DNA of 64,000 nt from Eonycteris spelaea (Eukaryota > Chordata > Mammalia > Chiroptera > Pteropodidae): contig PUFA01000285.1 in assembly GCA_003508835.1 (NCBI GenBank), positions 62,001 to 126,000 on the forward strand, given 5' to 3'. The position numbers were made by a program, and so were the translations under genes. The notes below the pieces were generated by a model that ran no database searches, was not told the origin of the DNA, and was given only the letters and a program-made list of their open reading frames with translations. This document shows, one piece after another, positions 32,190-63,990 of the stretch. Positions within the stretch are counted from its first letter, which is position 1, and every line of letters begins with the position of its first letter.

Positions 32190-32280
32190 GGTCCCAAATT
32201 CTAATCCTGCCTCTGCCACTTCATCTTTCTGGTCCTCAGTTTACTCATTTGCAAAATGGGGGTAAATATTAATTGCTACC
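32190..32280 (+). repeat. MIR fragment
   Basis: Carries ctgcctctgccacttcatc and gtttactcatttgcaaaatg, the central MIR region. Confidence 0.65.
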
Positions 32281-32450
32281 ACTTAACGGCACTGAGCACT
32301 TAGTCTGTGCCAGGCACCATAATCATTCCTTTAATCCTATGCCCATTTAACAAAGGAGGAAACTGAGCTCAAGAAATTAAGTTATTTGTCTAAAGTCACA
32401 AAGCTAGTATGTGGCAGAGTTAGGATTTGAACTCAGGCCTCAAAATGAGG
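32281..32450 (-). repeat. MIR fragment, inverted to its neighbour
   Basis: Reverse-complement MIR: gagcacttagtctgtgccag, aggaggaaactgagctcaag, ggatttgaactcaggcc. It abuts a + oriented MIR piece, so the pair could in principle fold back. Confidence 0.75.
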
Positions 32451-33473
32451 TATTAGAAGTTGTGCCAACAATTTAATGGAACAATTTGTAAAGGGCTTCT
32501 CTCACTATGAGAGTCCAGGAGAGGGTGTGAGTTAGGTCATAGTCTCCCAGCTTGGAGTGGAAGCACTGGGACCACACCATACACTTTGAGCTGTGCTGAG
32601 GAAAGCTAGGGTCTAGGGAACACAGAGGCAGCCCCAAGGTGGCTGGGTGGAAGACAAAGAAGGTGGCTTTCAGCAGGAGCCTCCTAAGGCAGAGGGCACT
32701 GGCATGTGCTAAGGCTTAAGAGTATAAAGCCCCGGTGAGCTGGGGCTTCTCTGCTAACCCTGGGGGCCCTGGCTGAGCAGGGCAGAAGCAGTGGGGAACC
32801 TGAATTCTTGCCTCTGGGCTTCAGCTCCCCATCCTAACCAAAGGACAGCTGTCCTCTGCCCCACTCTTAATTACCGTTGCTCAGACTCTGCTGCCCCACT
32901 GTGGGCAGAGGAGAGAACTGCACTAATAAGCGCCCTGAAACCTAACTGGAGAACCCCAGTTCACAATGCCCAGTAATGGCTCCAGCCCCACCCAACCTAG
33001 GCCCCAAGCCCCAGTTTGGAGCCCCTTAATCTCTTGCCAGTGTAGTGGCTCCCTTATTAAGGTTGACTGTCCTTGACACAGCAGCTTGAAGGATTCTAAG
33101 TCTGATTACGTCGTCCTCTGCTCTTCATGGAAAGCCACTCACAAGAACCAACTCAAATTTTAAGAATTTTTGCAAGTCAGTTTTTTAAAACACAGCCATT
33201 ATTAAAAATTAAATTTAAATTATATTAAAAATAAAGGTAATGTTCAAAACTAAGCACTTCCTGTTACTATATTTTACTGCTGTTTGTGCGTTAATGACAT
33301 CTATTATAGCTGTATGATGGAAACACTATAATGATATGCTTCTGCACATCTCTTCACCACTCCAGTTACATTGCATTACTACTAGCTTGCAATCAGCCAT
33401 GACGGGAAAGTTTAAACCATGAAAATTAGCATACACCACAAATCAGGCTTGATTTTTTGTTGATTTTCTAGAC

Positions 33474-33781
33474 CAGTGCCATCCAATAGAAATATAATAC
33501 AAGCCACATTTAATTTTAATTCTTGAGTAGCCAGATTTAAAACAATAAATTGGAAGCAGGTGAAATTAATTAAAATGCATATTTTATTTAACCCAGTATG
33601 TCCAAAATATTATTTTAACATGTATCAATATAAAGTAACTAATTTTACATTCTTTTTTTCATACTAACTCTTCAAATTCTGGTGTGTATTTTATACTTAA
33701 AGCACATCTCAATTAAAAGTAGCCACATTTCGAGTGTTCAACAGCCAAATTGTCTAGTGGTTTCTGTATTGAACAGCACAG
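33474..33781 (+). mobile_element. hAT-type DNA transposon fossil with target duplication
   Basis: Inverted termini cagtgccatccaata and tattgaacagcacag (reverse complement of the start with few changes), AT-rich interior ending in 'agccacatttcgagtgttca'. Flanks share TCTAGA at the expected 8-bp positions (ttctagac / gtctagat). Consistent with a hAT-Charlie/MER nonautonomous copy; exact family not settled. Confidence 0.7.
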
Positions 33782-34084
33782 GTCTAGATTTAAGAAACAG
33801 ATGGAGAAAATATTGATGCAGATTAAATTTAAAAGTAGTGCTGAGGCCAAGACATTTCAATCTAACAATTTGTTCAATGATGAAAAATCAATAGGTCATG
33901 TATCAGAGTTAATAATAATAAATTGACTGGTTCCTAATCTGTGGAATTTATAAATTTCCTTTTTTTTTTTTTTTAAGTTTAAAAGAGTTAAGATATTTAT
34001 ACAATCCATGAAGTGATCCCCCAATTACTCCTAGCACCCATCTGGCACTACACACAACCATTTGTACATTTTTTTACCTTGCAG

Positions 34085-34425
34085 ATGATTAGAGATCTTT
34101 ACATAGGAAGATTATTTTTGATTATCCAGGTTGGTCCTAAATCCAATCACAAAAGTGTCCTAATGAGAGCAAGGCAGAGGGAGATTTGGTACACATAGAA
34201 GGCCATGTGGCCACAAGTCCAGGAATGTCAACAGTCACCAGAAGCTGTAAGAGGCAAGGGCTAGAGCCTCTGGAAGAAGCATGGCCCTGCCAACACCATG
34301 ATTTCAATCCAGTGATAGCAATTTTGGATTTATGACCTCCAAACCTGTGAGAAAGCTAATTTCTGTTTTAAGCCACCAAATTTGTGGTAATTTGTTACTG
34401 AGGCCATAAGAAACTAATATGAGCT
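34085..34425 (+). mobile_element. MLT1-type LTR (ERVL-MaLR), 5' truncated
   Basis: Contains gattatccaggttggtccta, ccatgtggccacaagtccag, agcatggccctgccaacacc and the typical end ttaagccaccaaatttgtgg / aactaatatg. A solo LTR fragment with no internal coding part. Confidence 0.75.
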
Positions 34426-35149
34426 AATGGAATGCAAGTTCATTTGCCATATCGTGGTTGAATCACAACCACAGATAAGCCACAAATACAAGAATTCAGA
34501 AAAAATTCTGTGAGAAATAACCAGCTATACAGAATTTATAAGAGTATTTTACATTTTTTTATTTGTGATTTATGTGCTACACATCTTTTCTATCAGTACA
34601 ATTTATAATAACTTTATGTGTGTATATGACATATTCCAAGTCTGTCTTATATCCTCAGCACCCAACACAGAGCTTGGCACACAATAGGACACTCAAATAT
34701 TTTTTGAATGAACATGATGTTGAACCTGTTTCCCCCACCACACAACAAGGTTGGAAGAATGGGAATGGACTCCCCAGGTGGGCAGTACTGGTGCCAGATG
34801 CACCTACTGTGTGCAAGACTGGGCTAGGGGCAGAGATTGATGGAAGTCAGCACCTGGCTTAAACAGCTGGTGCCCCAGATGGCTGAGAACAGTCAGATTC
34901 AGGGAGCCATCAGGTACGGGGACCCCCGCTCCCATTTCCGTAAGGCCTCTAAAGGCTTAGGGACTTGTAAGAGGATTATCATAGTTCCAGAAATGGGATG
35001 CCATGGAGACCAAAGCCACTTCCTCTAGCCTCTCCTGTCTCTCAATCCTGCAGGGCAAAGAGCCTCTTTAACCTAGGGCCTAGGAAGAATGCAGGTCTGG
35101 CTTTTTAACAGCTATAGAAGAGAGTCACTCCCAGCTTCCCAGTTTTCCA

Positions 35150-35460
35150 TGTAAGCCCCATTCCACGCTCTCAGAGTCAGGGACCCAGGCATAGAATGGT
35201 AGGTATCCACCTCTACCATGTAGTCTGGATGATCTTTGGCAAGTCACTTTCTCTCTCAGCTCCAGTGTCTGCTCTCTGAGGCATCCACAGCTCAGTCTAG
35301 CCAGACCACATGGAGACTCTAGCCCTCTCTTTATATCCTGTCACCGATTTGCTGTGACCTGGTGGTCACTTACTCCCTCTGGACTCTCTCCTGTTAAATG
35401 CGCAGTTAAGTGGCTTGCCAGGTTTCCACAGCAAAAATTTGGCTAAGCAGCCTGGCTCTG
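35150..35460 (+). repeat. Degraded MIR-like stretch
   Basis: Has tagtctggatgatctttggc and aagtcactttctctctcagc, similar to the MIR middle, but much decayed. Low certainty. Confidence 0.35.
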
Positions 35461-36124
35461 AGTGACTGGAAGTGAATGAAGGGGAGTTTAGACCAAAGCC
35501 CTTGACCAGAAACTGGAACCAGGTCCAAGCCATGGAGGGACTAAAATCCTCTGGTCCTCAATCCCAGTCCACCCCAGAATGTCTGCCTCATTCCTGTATC
35601 CATATGCCATAACTCTACGGAATGCATCTTGAAACAGGGACCAGAAGTGTTTTGCTCACTAGTAGGGCCACACTGTGGGCTTGGCTGGCATATATAGTTA
35701 AGACCTCAAAAATTTAATGTGCAAAACCACTTGCACATCTTACAAAGTCCAGGCTCTCCCTTGCCTTTGCTCATGCTGTCCTTCCCTCACTGGAATAAGC
35801 CTCTCTGATCACCCTGAGATGCTTCAAGAACTGGCAGGGTATGGTCCTGGCTCCTGTGGGCCCATGGTGCCCTTAGCACCTGGACGCATGGGTTATTAAA
35901 TCCATCCTCATGGGAGTGGGAGAGAAGGCAGAAGGCAAGTCCACCTTCAGCCCTCAGCCTATGTAAGCAACTGATCATCTCTAGGGCCCTGGTGAGCAAT
36001 GAACTCTGCCCACTCCCAACCCCTGTTGAGAAATAAAAGGGATTAAGGTTTGAGAAAATAAAGGGATTAAGGAAGCACCAAAGGCAAGCCCTCTCTTATG
36101 ATAACATCAGACAACTGTTTCAAA

Positions 36125-37591
36125 ATATATTAGATTTGGTTTTTATTGTAGAGCACACATATCAGGGCAAAGTGCTGCACACACAACTACAAATCATTTT
36201 TGGGAAAAAAGCTGTAAAAAAAAATAAAACTGCAACTGCTTTAGTTATGCAGTCCCAACTTGAGGAATCCACGCTGGCAAAGGCGTTCTGGCCCGAGAGG
36301 GCCTTCTTGATGGTGGCTGCCTCAGATTTCTGCAGCCTCAGGCCTAGGCCTCTGTAAAACAAGGTCCTCATGGGGTGGTGGCAGCCTGGGGACTGGGAGA
36401 GCCTCTGCTCTTAGCAGGCCTAGGTCTTGGCTCTGGCTGGCAAGGAAACATTTGTAATAAATCTGGATCGGCAAAATCTTGCAGCCTTCAACGATCTGAA
36501 TAAGGGGGAAACTGCCACAGACCACTTTTTTTCCCTTTCACTACTATTTAAAAAAAAAAAAAAATTTTCCCCAGCTCCCACTCCCCTGAGGCAGAAGAGG
36601 CACCCAGTCTGCAGGCCTGAGAGCTGGCCTTGGCTGCGTGCTGCAGGCGGACAGGGGGCAGGCACCTTCCTATGGGGATGTCATGGACAGAAGGCCCAAA
36701 CTGGCCAATGTTGGATAAAGGAAAGGGAAGGGGAAAGCAAAGAGACCAAAGGAAAAATAAAAACCCAAAACAAAAACCCTACCACACACCACAACAATTT
36801 TCCATACCCCAAATGCTAGACTTGGAAGGACATCTGTCCCTCTAGCTAGAAACAATTCTTAAAACTGCCCCAACATGGCAAGTCTTGTTTCATACAATCA
36901 CGCATATGCCTGAAAGGAGCAACCCAGCAGAGAGGTGTGCTCTTGGCAAGAGAGGTCAGGACAACTGCAGCCAGCAACCCATGGGTAGAGGAGGCCAGTG
37001 GGCGTGGAAGAAGCCCAGCGCGCAGCCAATAGCTCTCAGGGGCTGGCACTGTTTAACCCCTGCCCAGTCATCCTCAATGACTCTGCCACAGGAAGAAGAG
37101 TGTGTTTGCTGTTTTCATGAGTTTCCGGGCCTGGAGAGCAGGTGAGAGAGAGGTGAGAGGACAGCAGGACCCCTGTGGAACGAACAAAGCCCAGGAGACC
37201 TCAATCAAGCATAGACATGGCAGGGAGGGGCGGGAGACCGAACTTCATTTACAACATTGAGAAGATTTACAGTTAAAGCAAAACAAGAATTTTCTTAACC
37301 AAAATATTTTGTTGCTTTTAAATAAAACCAGCCTAACACAGCCCCACTTGAGGATGGCTGCCCCCCATGCCTCTACTGGCCACTCCAGCGTGAGCTTCTG
37401 TCAGTCCTTTTCAAGAGGAAAATCAAGAACATGAGAACCAGGTCCTAGCCAATCCTGTTCTTCAGCCTTACCAGGCAACGAACCAAGAAAAAAATACAGG
37501 GGTCAAAAAAAGAAACAAAACTCCTCAAAACGAAACAAAAGGGGCAGCTATGTGAGGATTAACTGGAGTTCCCGGGATGAGGAGGAGGGCC
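36125..37591 (-). other. ALKBH5: ALKBH5 3' UTR
   Basis: About 1.47 kb downstream of the ALKBH5 stop. The minus-strand AATAAA (plus tttatt at 36142-36147) followed by a drop in transcript-like sequence is the likely poly(A) signal. An A-run at 36549-36562 (U-run in the mRNA) lies within it. Confidence 0.7.
36142..36147 (-). terminator. ALKBH5: ALKBH5 poly(A) signal AATAAA
   Basis: tttatt on + is AATAAA on -. It is the first canonical signal at a distance matching the family's 3' UTR length. Use is inferred. Confidence 0.65.
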
Positions 37592-57250
<19,659 letters not shown>

Positions 57251-57290
57251 CTACCCCGTTACCGTCCCCTTTGACGCTTTCACTTCTTTC

Positions 57291-57386
57291 ATTGGGCCAC
57301 CGACTGCGTGCAGGGCGGGCCTAGACGGGAGATTCCGCAAGTTGGTTGGTAACCATAACTGTCAATCAGGCGGTTGCCTTGGCTAC
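57291..57386. promoter_or_regulatory. CCAAT box and X-box-like site
   Basis: Inverted CCAAT (attgg at 57291-57295) and gttgccttggctac at 57373-57386, an imperfect palindrome similar to RFX X-boxes. They lie just beyond the ALKBH5 CpG island, so they may serve ALKBH5 or an unseen divergent transcript. Confidence 0.35.
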
Positions 57387-58344
57387 TGCGTCCGTCACTT
57401 AATTAGTGGTCGGGAGGGCGCTGAGGACCCCTGAGGGTGAATGGGTGGCGAAGTAAGTGCCTGAATGGAGAACCGACCGGAAGAAATCCCTCAGACGCTT
57501 AAGCAAACTTCTGAAACCAGTGGATACTACTGAAATTGCGGGGTCAAGAGTACCGCGTCCCAGCTCTGAACCCAGGCAGCAGCGTTCGCAGAACGTGACC
57601 CATTGACGGAGCATCTCCCTGTCCGCTCTTCATCCACCACCGCGACGGCTTGCCCTCCGCCCCCACCCGGAGCGGACGTTCCAAAAGTCACGTCCGGCCG
57701 GCTTCGGGCGCTTGCGCCGCTGGGTTTGTCATAGCTTTTCCTTTGACATAGAGATGAGTATGAGAGCACCTCTTTTCGGGAACGGCAGAAGAAAACCCAA
57801 GGGGACGAATAAGCTTGTGGATACGGCAAAATTGTAGATCATTACCAGAAATAATAAAAAGTTTTGAAGTAGTGCGGTCGGACAAGGTGATCGGTGTGAA
57901 CAGAGGCCAGGCGACTGGGGGTGAGCAGGGGCGGCTCCACGGGTAGGGTTTTCTGGTCAACCTCTCAAGATAAAGTTCATCTGCTTTGCTTGGCGTTCAA
58001 GGCCTTTGTTGAAGACCTTTCCTACCCTTCTGCGCGAACACTAAGTCCCACCCAGCCTCACCCGGACACTGTCAAGTCTTCAGATATATACCCTGTTACA
58101 CCTACTGGACTTTATCCAAGCTAGTATACTGGTTCCTTTCCACCCATCTTCATTTTGATTTTTTGAGGCTCAGCTCACTTCTCTTTGGCAAACTTCCCAG
58201 ATTCTCACTGAAATGAAATGCATCTTAGGTTTCATGATCTGGCCTCTGCGTCTGCCTTCAGCCTCAACTTCCTAGCCATTTTGCTCCCAGCCAGTGTGTC
58301 TCTGAGCCCTCTCTACCGCCCCTCTCCCCCAGCAGTTTGTCAAA

Positions 58345-58545
58345 GCATAAGCAACGGCCTCTGGAATCTGAGAGACGTGGATTTGAATCTTGACCTCCTG
58401 ACAGGCTGTAAGGCTGTATGACTCTGAGCAAGTGACTTCCCCTTTCTGAACCACAGTCTTCTGGTCTGTAAAAATGGAAATAACACTAGTATCCACCTCT
58501 TATGGTAGTTGTGAGGATGAATTGAAGTCATGTATGTTAAGCAGA
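58345..58545 (+). repeat. MIR element
   Basis: ctgagagacgtggatttgaa, gactctgagcaagtgacttc and 'gtctgtaaaaatggaaataa', followed by the tail. Confidence 0.8.
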
Positions 58546-59249
58546 GTTGGCTTCAGTCTCTGCATTTGTAAACAGTCCTACCAGTCCCTGTTGGAGGTGG
58601 GGTTATTGTGTAGTGACTTGGCAAGGCCTGACCAGCAAAGTCTGTGGGATGGGGAATCCTGGACACCTGGGCTCTGTCTCCAGGTTCCCTGCTGGTTTAC
58701 TCTCCCTTCCAAGCAGCAGGTGCAGAGGAAAAGTGAGGCAGGTATGAAGCCTACAGTAACTTTGGCTCCTGTCCTTTTCTGACATAGCGTAGTGGGGTGC
58801 TGCTGCTGGTGATGGGGGTGGTAGGAAGGCAGCCATAGGTAGTGAGAAGGCAGCCAGAGGGCAGCAAAGCCTAGGTTATGGCTCCAGTCTTGCCTGTGCC
58901 ATACTAAGTGAACACCTGGGCAGGGCCTCCTTACCTTCATAATAGACTGTTTGGCTGGGAGGGCTCAAGCCCTTCAGGAGCCCAGCGCCCAACTCCATAC
59001 TGCCTTCCAACAGGGGGACATCATACTCTGCTCACACACCTGCTTGACGGAGAGCTCACTACCTCAGGAATCAGAAAGTATTTCTAGAGACTCCCCTAGG
59101 GAGCCCGGGCAAAAATTCAAATCACCTCTTTTCTAGATTTTAACAGCCCCTCCCATCCTAGACACTCTCATTGGAAGCTACCATGTGCTCCTACCTGACT
59201 GTATTCTGGAATCAGGGCCCTCCCTTCTCTGAGCCTCAGTGACAGACAG

Positions 59250-59425
59250 CAAAGACTGTAGAATCCAGCTGCCTACATTTGAATCTTGACTAGGCCACTA
59301 AGTAGGTACTTGCTTTACTACTATGGGCCTCAGTTTCCCCATGTACAAAATGGCAATAATAGTACCAACTTTGTTGGGATATTTTGAGGATTAAATGGGT
59401 TAGTACATGTACAGAGTGTAGAGTA
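59250..59425 (+). repeat. MIR element
   Basis: ctgcctacatttgaatcttg, gggcctcagtttccccatgt, 'gaggattaaatgggttagta' in MIR order. Confidence 0.8.
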
Positions 59426-59509
59426 AAAACTTGATGAAAATTAGCTTTCTTGAAAAAAAAAAACGTTCCCCACTCCAGACATCCATTTGAATCCCATGTG
59501 GAACATAAT

Positions 59510-59680
59510 GATGACCACTTAGAAAGCACTTGTCCTAAAGATTCTGTCAATGCTTCCAGTTTACAAAGAAGAAAGCAGAGGCTCAGAGAGGGCAAGCAAC
59601 TTGCAAAAGGCCATACAGCTAACCAGCATACAGGTGTGGAATTTGTTGAACGCAGGGATTTCTGGCTCCACAACTTGGAC
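59510..59680 (-). repeat. MIR fragment, inverted to the previous one
   Basis: gcagaggctcagagagggca, 'agcaacttgcaaaaggccat' match reverse-complement MIR. Confidence 0.7.
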
Positions 59681-60236
59681 CTTTAACTACCAAACCAAGA
59701 CTTTCTGAAGATTCTTGTGGGTCCTAGTCAGCAGGAGGCACACCTGGGCAGAGGAAGACCAGTGCGTTAAGTATGTAGATACTGGAACCTGGCCAAGTCC
59801 AGCCCCCTATCTCACAGAGTGGCAGCAGAGGTTCTTCCAGTTACTTTTCAGCATGCACATATGGTGCATCCTGCTACTCTCAGCTGTGATTGCAAGCTTT
59901 CACCAGTTGACTATCTCAGGCTCCCATGGCACCCAGACATTTCTCTTGTGTTGTTCTCACCCCATGCTAGGCTGGAAACCCTGGGACTTGGTTCCCTCTT
60001 CTCTGGATCTCCCCACATCTACCTGGAGTTCTGGACCAGTGTGGTACCTCTAGGGTGTCTGGGGTACACAGCAGTCTGACTTTCCTGCCACCCCTAACTC
60101 TCCACTCTGCCTCATAGGAATTGCTACCTTCTCTTAAAAGAGCTCAATTCACTGATGCCACTAGTCACCACAACAGCTGTTAAAACATGAGCCTTATGCC
60201 TTAAGGCCCAGGTCCTGAAGCCCAAAAGCCCTGATG

Positions 60237-60555
60237 TTTTGGTTACCCAATTCTCTGTAACAAAGTACCCCAAAACTGAGACCACAGTCACTTATCCAGC
60301 TCATAAATCTGTAGTCTGGCTAGGGATGGGCTAAGAGGTTCCTTTCAGTTCCATGTGTATCAGCTGGGGCGACTTGACCTGGAGGACCCACTTTCAAGTT
60401 GCCCTATTCACACAGCCTAGTCGTATTCTGAATCCCAAAAGGTCGTTTACATCTCACATGGGCAGAGCTACTACAGCAGGAGTAGCTCTTTAGAAAGAAC
60501 TAGCTCTTTCTCCACTTACCTGACCTCACAAATCAGCTATGGGGGAAGCCAACCT
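60237..60555. repeat. Unassigned degenerate interspersed repeat
   Basis: Contains ctgtaacaaagtaccccaaa and 'cagctggggcgacttgacct', words common in several old mammalian repeats, but I cannot settle the family. Confidence 0.35.
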
Positions 60556-60839
60556 AAGGCAATGGTAAAAGTGGAACGGTCCTGTGGCATCTCTTCCTTG
60601 ACCCTTCCTGTCTCAGGATGGTCTTACTGATTTCCCAGTCCTGCCCATTGGACCTCCTAAGACTCCCCCAAGTTAACTTCTCCCCACCCTTGTCACCACC
60701 ACCAGTGTCCATACCACAGTTTCCAAGCTGACATTGCAGCAGCCTCCCCTCTGGTCTCTGCCTCTTACGTGCACTCTGCTTTGTAGTCAGAATGACCTTT
60801 TCAAAGTGCAATCTGAGCAGATTGCCCCTTGCCCCCACT

Positions 60840-61140
60840 GAAAAACCTTTGAAAGCTCTTCATGGCTCTTAGGATACAATCCTAAACCCTTAGTGTATCC
60901 TGCAAAACCTTACCCAATCCACCCCTGCCAGCCTCTTCAATCTCAAGTCCTTGCACTAGTAATGTCCACCCCCCTAAGTAATGTCCACTTCAGGGTTCCT
61001 GTACATGCTGTTTTCCTACCCTAATCACCTAGCTAATTCCCACTTTGAGATTTTATTCTGGTTTATACTTTAACTGAGTAACTCCCAGTGACTGGCATTT
61101 GCCTAGTACACAGTAGGTGCTTAATAGGTATCAAATAAGT
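60840..61140 (+). repeat. LINE L2 3' end
   Basis: aaagctcttcatggctctta, cctgcaaaaccttacccaat, 'gcctagtacacagtaggtgc', then 'ttaataggtatcaaataagt'. Confidence 0.75.
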
Positions 61141-61204
61141 AAATAAATCCTTTCTCCAGCCAATTATGCCCCACATAACTATCCCCATTTCCTCTCCCAA
61201 GACT

Positions 61205-62201
61205 CCTGCTCCCCTCCCCCACAAGTCCCCAAAGCACCAGCAACATTCGTTTATTCTTTTATTCCCATGACAAGTATTTTTTGAGTGCCTACTTTGTGTT
61301 AGGCATTGTTCTAGAGGCTCTGGGGGACATATTAGGGAACAAACACTATTTTCTCTGTTGGAATGTTCATTCCCCTCCCCTCCAGCTATTCCTAGCAAAC
61401 TCCTATTTATTCTTTGAAACCCAACCACAGAGTCCTATTCTCTAGGGATCTCTTTCCCAGACTTCTCCCTCTCTAGCCCCTGACATGAAACTTCACGCTC
61501 CTTCTACTAGACTACTCTTGAACCTTGTGTGGCCCATCCAGTGATGGGAGCCTGGGGTTAGGGCTACCCAAGGAGTGTAGAGTAGGAGGACAGGGGTCTG
61601 CAGGGAGAGGTAAGGACAGATGTCTCTTCTGGAAGTCTGTTCATGGGCAGTGAGCACAACTAGGCCTCCAACTCGTGCCTCGTCTCTCAGACTTGTTTTC
61701 TAGCCACTCAGCAACTCCATGGAGGAATGGTGGCTGCCAGGGAAATTTGCACAAAAATGACCAAAGGTCGCAAATCCAAGCTGAGTGGGCACCCAAGGAG
61801 GACATGTGAGGGGCTGGGATGTGGAACACATTTGAACATCAGACCCAGGGTAAACCAAAGGCAAAGTCCAGTTCATCCAGGCCACTGGTATGGGCCTTTC
61901 TTGCCTCAGGTGGGAGTTAGGGGCAGGGCTCTCAGTGGGTATGTGGCAGGAGGCCCTATGGGACAGCCTTTGGAAGTTCCTCTGGCTATCTGATCCTAGG
62001 TTACATGCTGCTATTCTTTCCCAACTCTAGATGGATTTTCTCGGGTTCCTGGGGACTTGGGTCACTCCTCCTACCACCTCTTGGTCTCCCCCAAGGTTCT
62101 GACCCTTTACAAGGATCACTGGCTCAGAAGGGCCCAGTAACTCCTCTAGGGCCACACAGCAAAGCATTCTATTAGAGGGCAGCTGCATGGCTGGGGCTGG
62201 G
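61205..62201 (-). other. MYO15A: MYO15A 3' UTR (approximate)
   Basis: Downstream of the MYO15A stop on -. Candidate AATAAA signals (plus tttatt) are at 61406-61411, 61258-61263 and 61250-61255. Part of the 3' end is built from L2-type sequence (about 61270-61520). The used site is unknown. Confidence 0.5.
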
Positions 62202-62303
62202 TCAGAGCAGTGTTATCTCACTGGGGGGCAATGTGAGCCGCTTCTCCCGGGCACTAAGCATGTTCTCCACGTGCACGGCCACCACACGGCACAGCTCCAG
62301 GCC
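62202..62303 (-). CDS. MYO15A: MYO15A, unconventional myosin XVA, last coding exon
   Basis: Splice acceptor (ctgcag at 62304-62309) followed by GLELCRVVAVHVENM and on to the end SEITLL, stop TGA at 62202-62204. This is the conserved C-terminus of MYO15A: end of the second FERM domain and a class-I PDZ-binding ligand (ITLL) that binds whirlin at stereocilia tips. 33 codons, in frame. The rest of this very large gene (over 3,500 aa in human) lies to the right of the window. Confidence 0.93.
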   Translation of the reverse strand, partial: GLELCRVVAVHVENMLSAREKRLTLPPSEITLL

Positions 62304-62489
62304 CTGCAGGAGAGACAGTGAGAGTCCACACCCACCCAACACTTCCCCAGCTAGCACCTTGGGGTAAGATGTGGTTGGGAGAGAGGTGGAGACCAGCCTC
62401 CCTACCTCCTCCAGAGCCCTGGGAGGAGCATGAGAATGGAAGAAGGAATGCTGGGCTGCAGGCTGGAAGGGGTAAGCAAGCAGGAGACT

Positions 62490-62650
62490 AAGAACATCTG
62501 CTAGCTTTACTGCATGTGAGCTGTGTGACCTGAAGCCAGTTACTTCACCTCTCTAAGCCTTAGTGGCCTCATCTGTAGGGTTTCAATTTACCCTGCCTCA
62601 CAGGCTGTGGTGAGGATTCCATGGGATTTTATTATATGTGACTCCTTTAG
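62490..62650 (+). repeat. MIR element
   Basis: tgagctgtgtgacctgaagc, cagttacttcacctctctaa, 'gtggcctcatctgtagggtt'. Confidence 0.75.
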
Positions 62651-62894
62651 ATCTTAAAAATATTAGTCCAGTCAAAAAATGGTAACAGTTTCTAACTATG
62701 TGTTGCCATGGTTACCACCTGGCACCCACAGCTCAAAATACAGTGACCCAGCCTCAGAGCTCCCAATTGGGGCAGGGGGGCAAAAGGAAACTGGAAAGTT
62801 TATCTGTGAGTGGTTCTCAGAGCACAGCCAATTGGAAGCCCCCTGGGAATGTCCGGAGGGCCAGTAGGAACTGCTCAGAGAGAGGGTAGAAATA

Positions 62895-63100
62895 ATGAGG
62901 GCAGCACTTACTGAAAGGCAACTGTGGGCCAGGCATTGTTCTGAGAGCTTCCTGTCTCCTACCCCTTCTAATCCCAACAGTGTCTCTATGAGGCAGACAC
63001 TTAGATCCCATTCCACAAGCTAGGAAACAGGCTAGAACCATGAAACCACTTGCCTCAGATCTTACGGCTGGTAGGTGGTAAGGACTGAACCCAGGTGGTA
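62895..63100 (-). repeat. MIR element
   Basis: gtgggccaggcattgttctg, 'gaggcagacacttagatccc', 'aggactgaacccaggtggta' match reverse-complement MIR nearly full length. Confidence 0.8.
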
Positions 63101-63329
63101 GGATGCCCAAGGCCACACTCTGAAGTGCTCTTGCTGAGGTTAGCTGTGGCTGCTCCACCCTGGGGCCACCTCAGCTAATGAGATCAGAGAGTATAAAATG
63201 GGGACCTTCCCCTCCAGCCAATCTTCCTATCCACATGCTGCAGTGCTCCAGGCATCATTGGGATCCCCTCACACAGTCAGAGGTAGGTGGGATAGGGACC
63301 CGGATCTGTTGGCTGAATCACTGCCGCAT

Positions 63330-63560
63330 TAAGATATCACTTCCTCCTGGAAGCCTTCCTGATTACCTCCCAGTACTTCTCAACTACACTGACCATGGTT
63401 TATTGGAGAAATTCTTTGATATCTATCTATCCCACGAGACTCAAGGCTCTGTGAGAGCCAGTGATCAGGGGATTTCATCACTTCAGTATCCCTGCAGCTG
63501 GTGCAGAGGCTGCTACATAGGGATGCTCAATGGTTATGCATTGAATGAATGAATGAATGT
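63330..63560 (+). repeat. LINE L2 3' end with GAAT tail
   Basis: cctggaagccttcctgatta, 'gagactcaaggctctgtgag' and the terminal (gaat)4-like tail at about 63541-63558. Confidence 0.7.
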
Positions 63561-63639
63561 GTCCCCCACTCTACATGCAAGAGGCAGAGGTGGTAGCATA
63601 AAGAGGTCAGCAGGGCTGCAAGGAAGTAGAGAAGCCAAA

Positions 63640-63990
63640 AAGGACTCCATTGGTCATTCATCCACTTACTCTGCATCTATTATGTGCCGGGTACTGTGCT
63701 ATGAATATAGTGTGGACAAAATAGACACAGCCCTGCCCTCTTGGGACTGATATTCTGGTGGGGGAGACAATAATACATAAACAAAAAAATAACTAGATGA
63801 AATGGTCTGCAAGTCATAGTCAGGGCTACTGAGGCAAAAAAAGAGGATTGTCAGGGAAGACTTCTAGGCGATGTTAGTGTTGAAACTCGAATTAAGGAAG
63901 GGAAGGAGGCCTGTGATGAATGGGGGAGGAGAGCGAACATTCCAAGTAAAGGAGGCAATAAGTGCAAAAGGGTCTGGGGTGGGAGGAGAA
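63640..63990 (-). repeat. L2-type repeat fragment
   Basis: attatgtgccgggtactgtg, 'cagccctgccctcttgggac', 'ctggtgggggagacaataat' then 'gaacattccaagtaaagga' in the order of an inverted L2-type copy. Runs to near the window edge. Confidence 0.6.

Larger units (their letters stand above)
27781..36120. other. Intergenic region between LLGL1 promoter and ALKBH5 3' end
   Basis: 8.3 kb with no open frame that resembles a protein family. It contains a 33-bp direct repeat (28581-28677), MIR copies, one L2, one hAT element and one MLT1-type LTR, each listed separately. The stretch 33150-34000 is strongly AT-rich. Nothing else recognised. Confidence 0.75.
57400..61200. other. Intergenic region between ALKBH5 promoter and MYO15A 3' end
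   Basis: A small GC-rich patch at 57590-57720 (including aagtcacgtccgg) follows the promoter. The rest is MIR and L2 fossils plus one unassigned repeat at 60237-60555. No protein-like frame. Confidence 0.7.
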
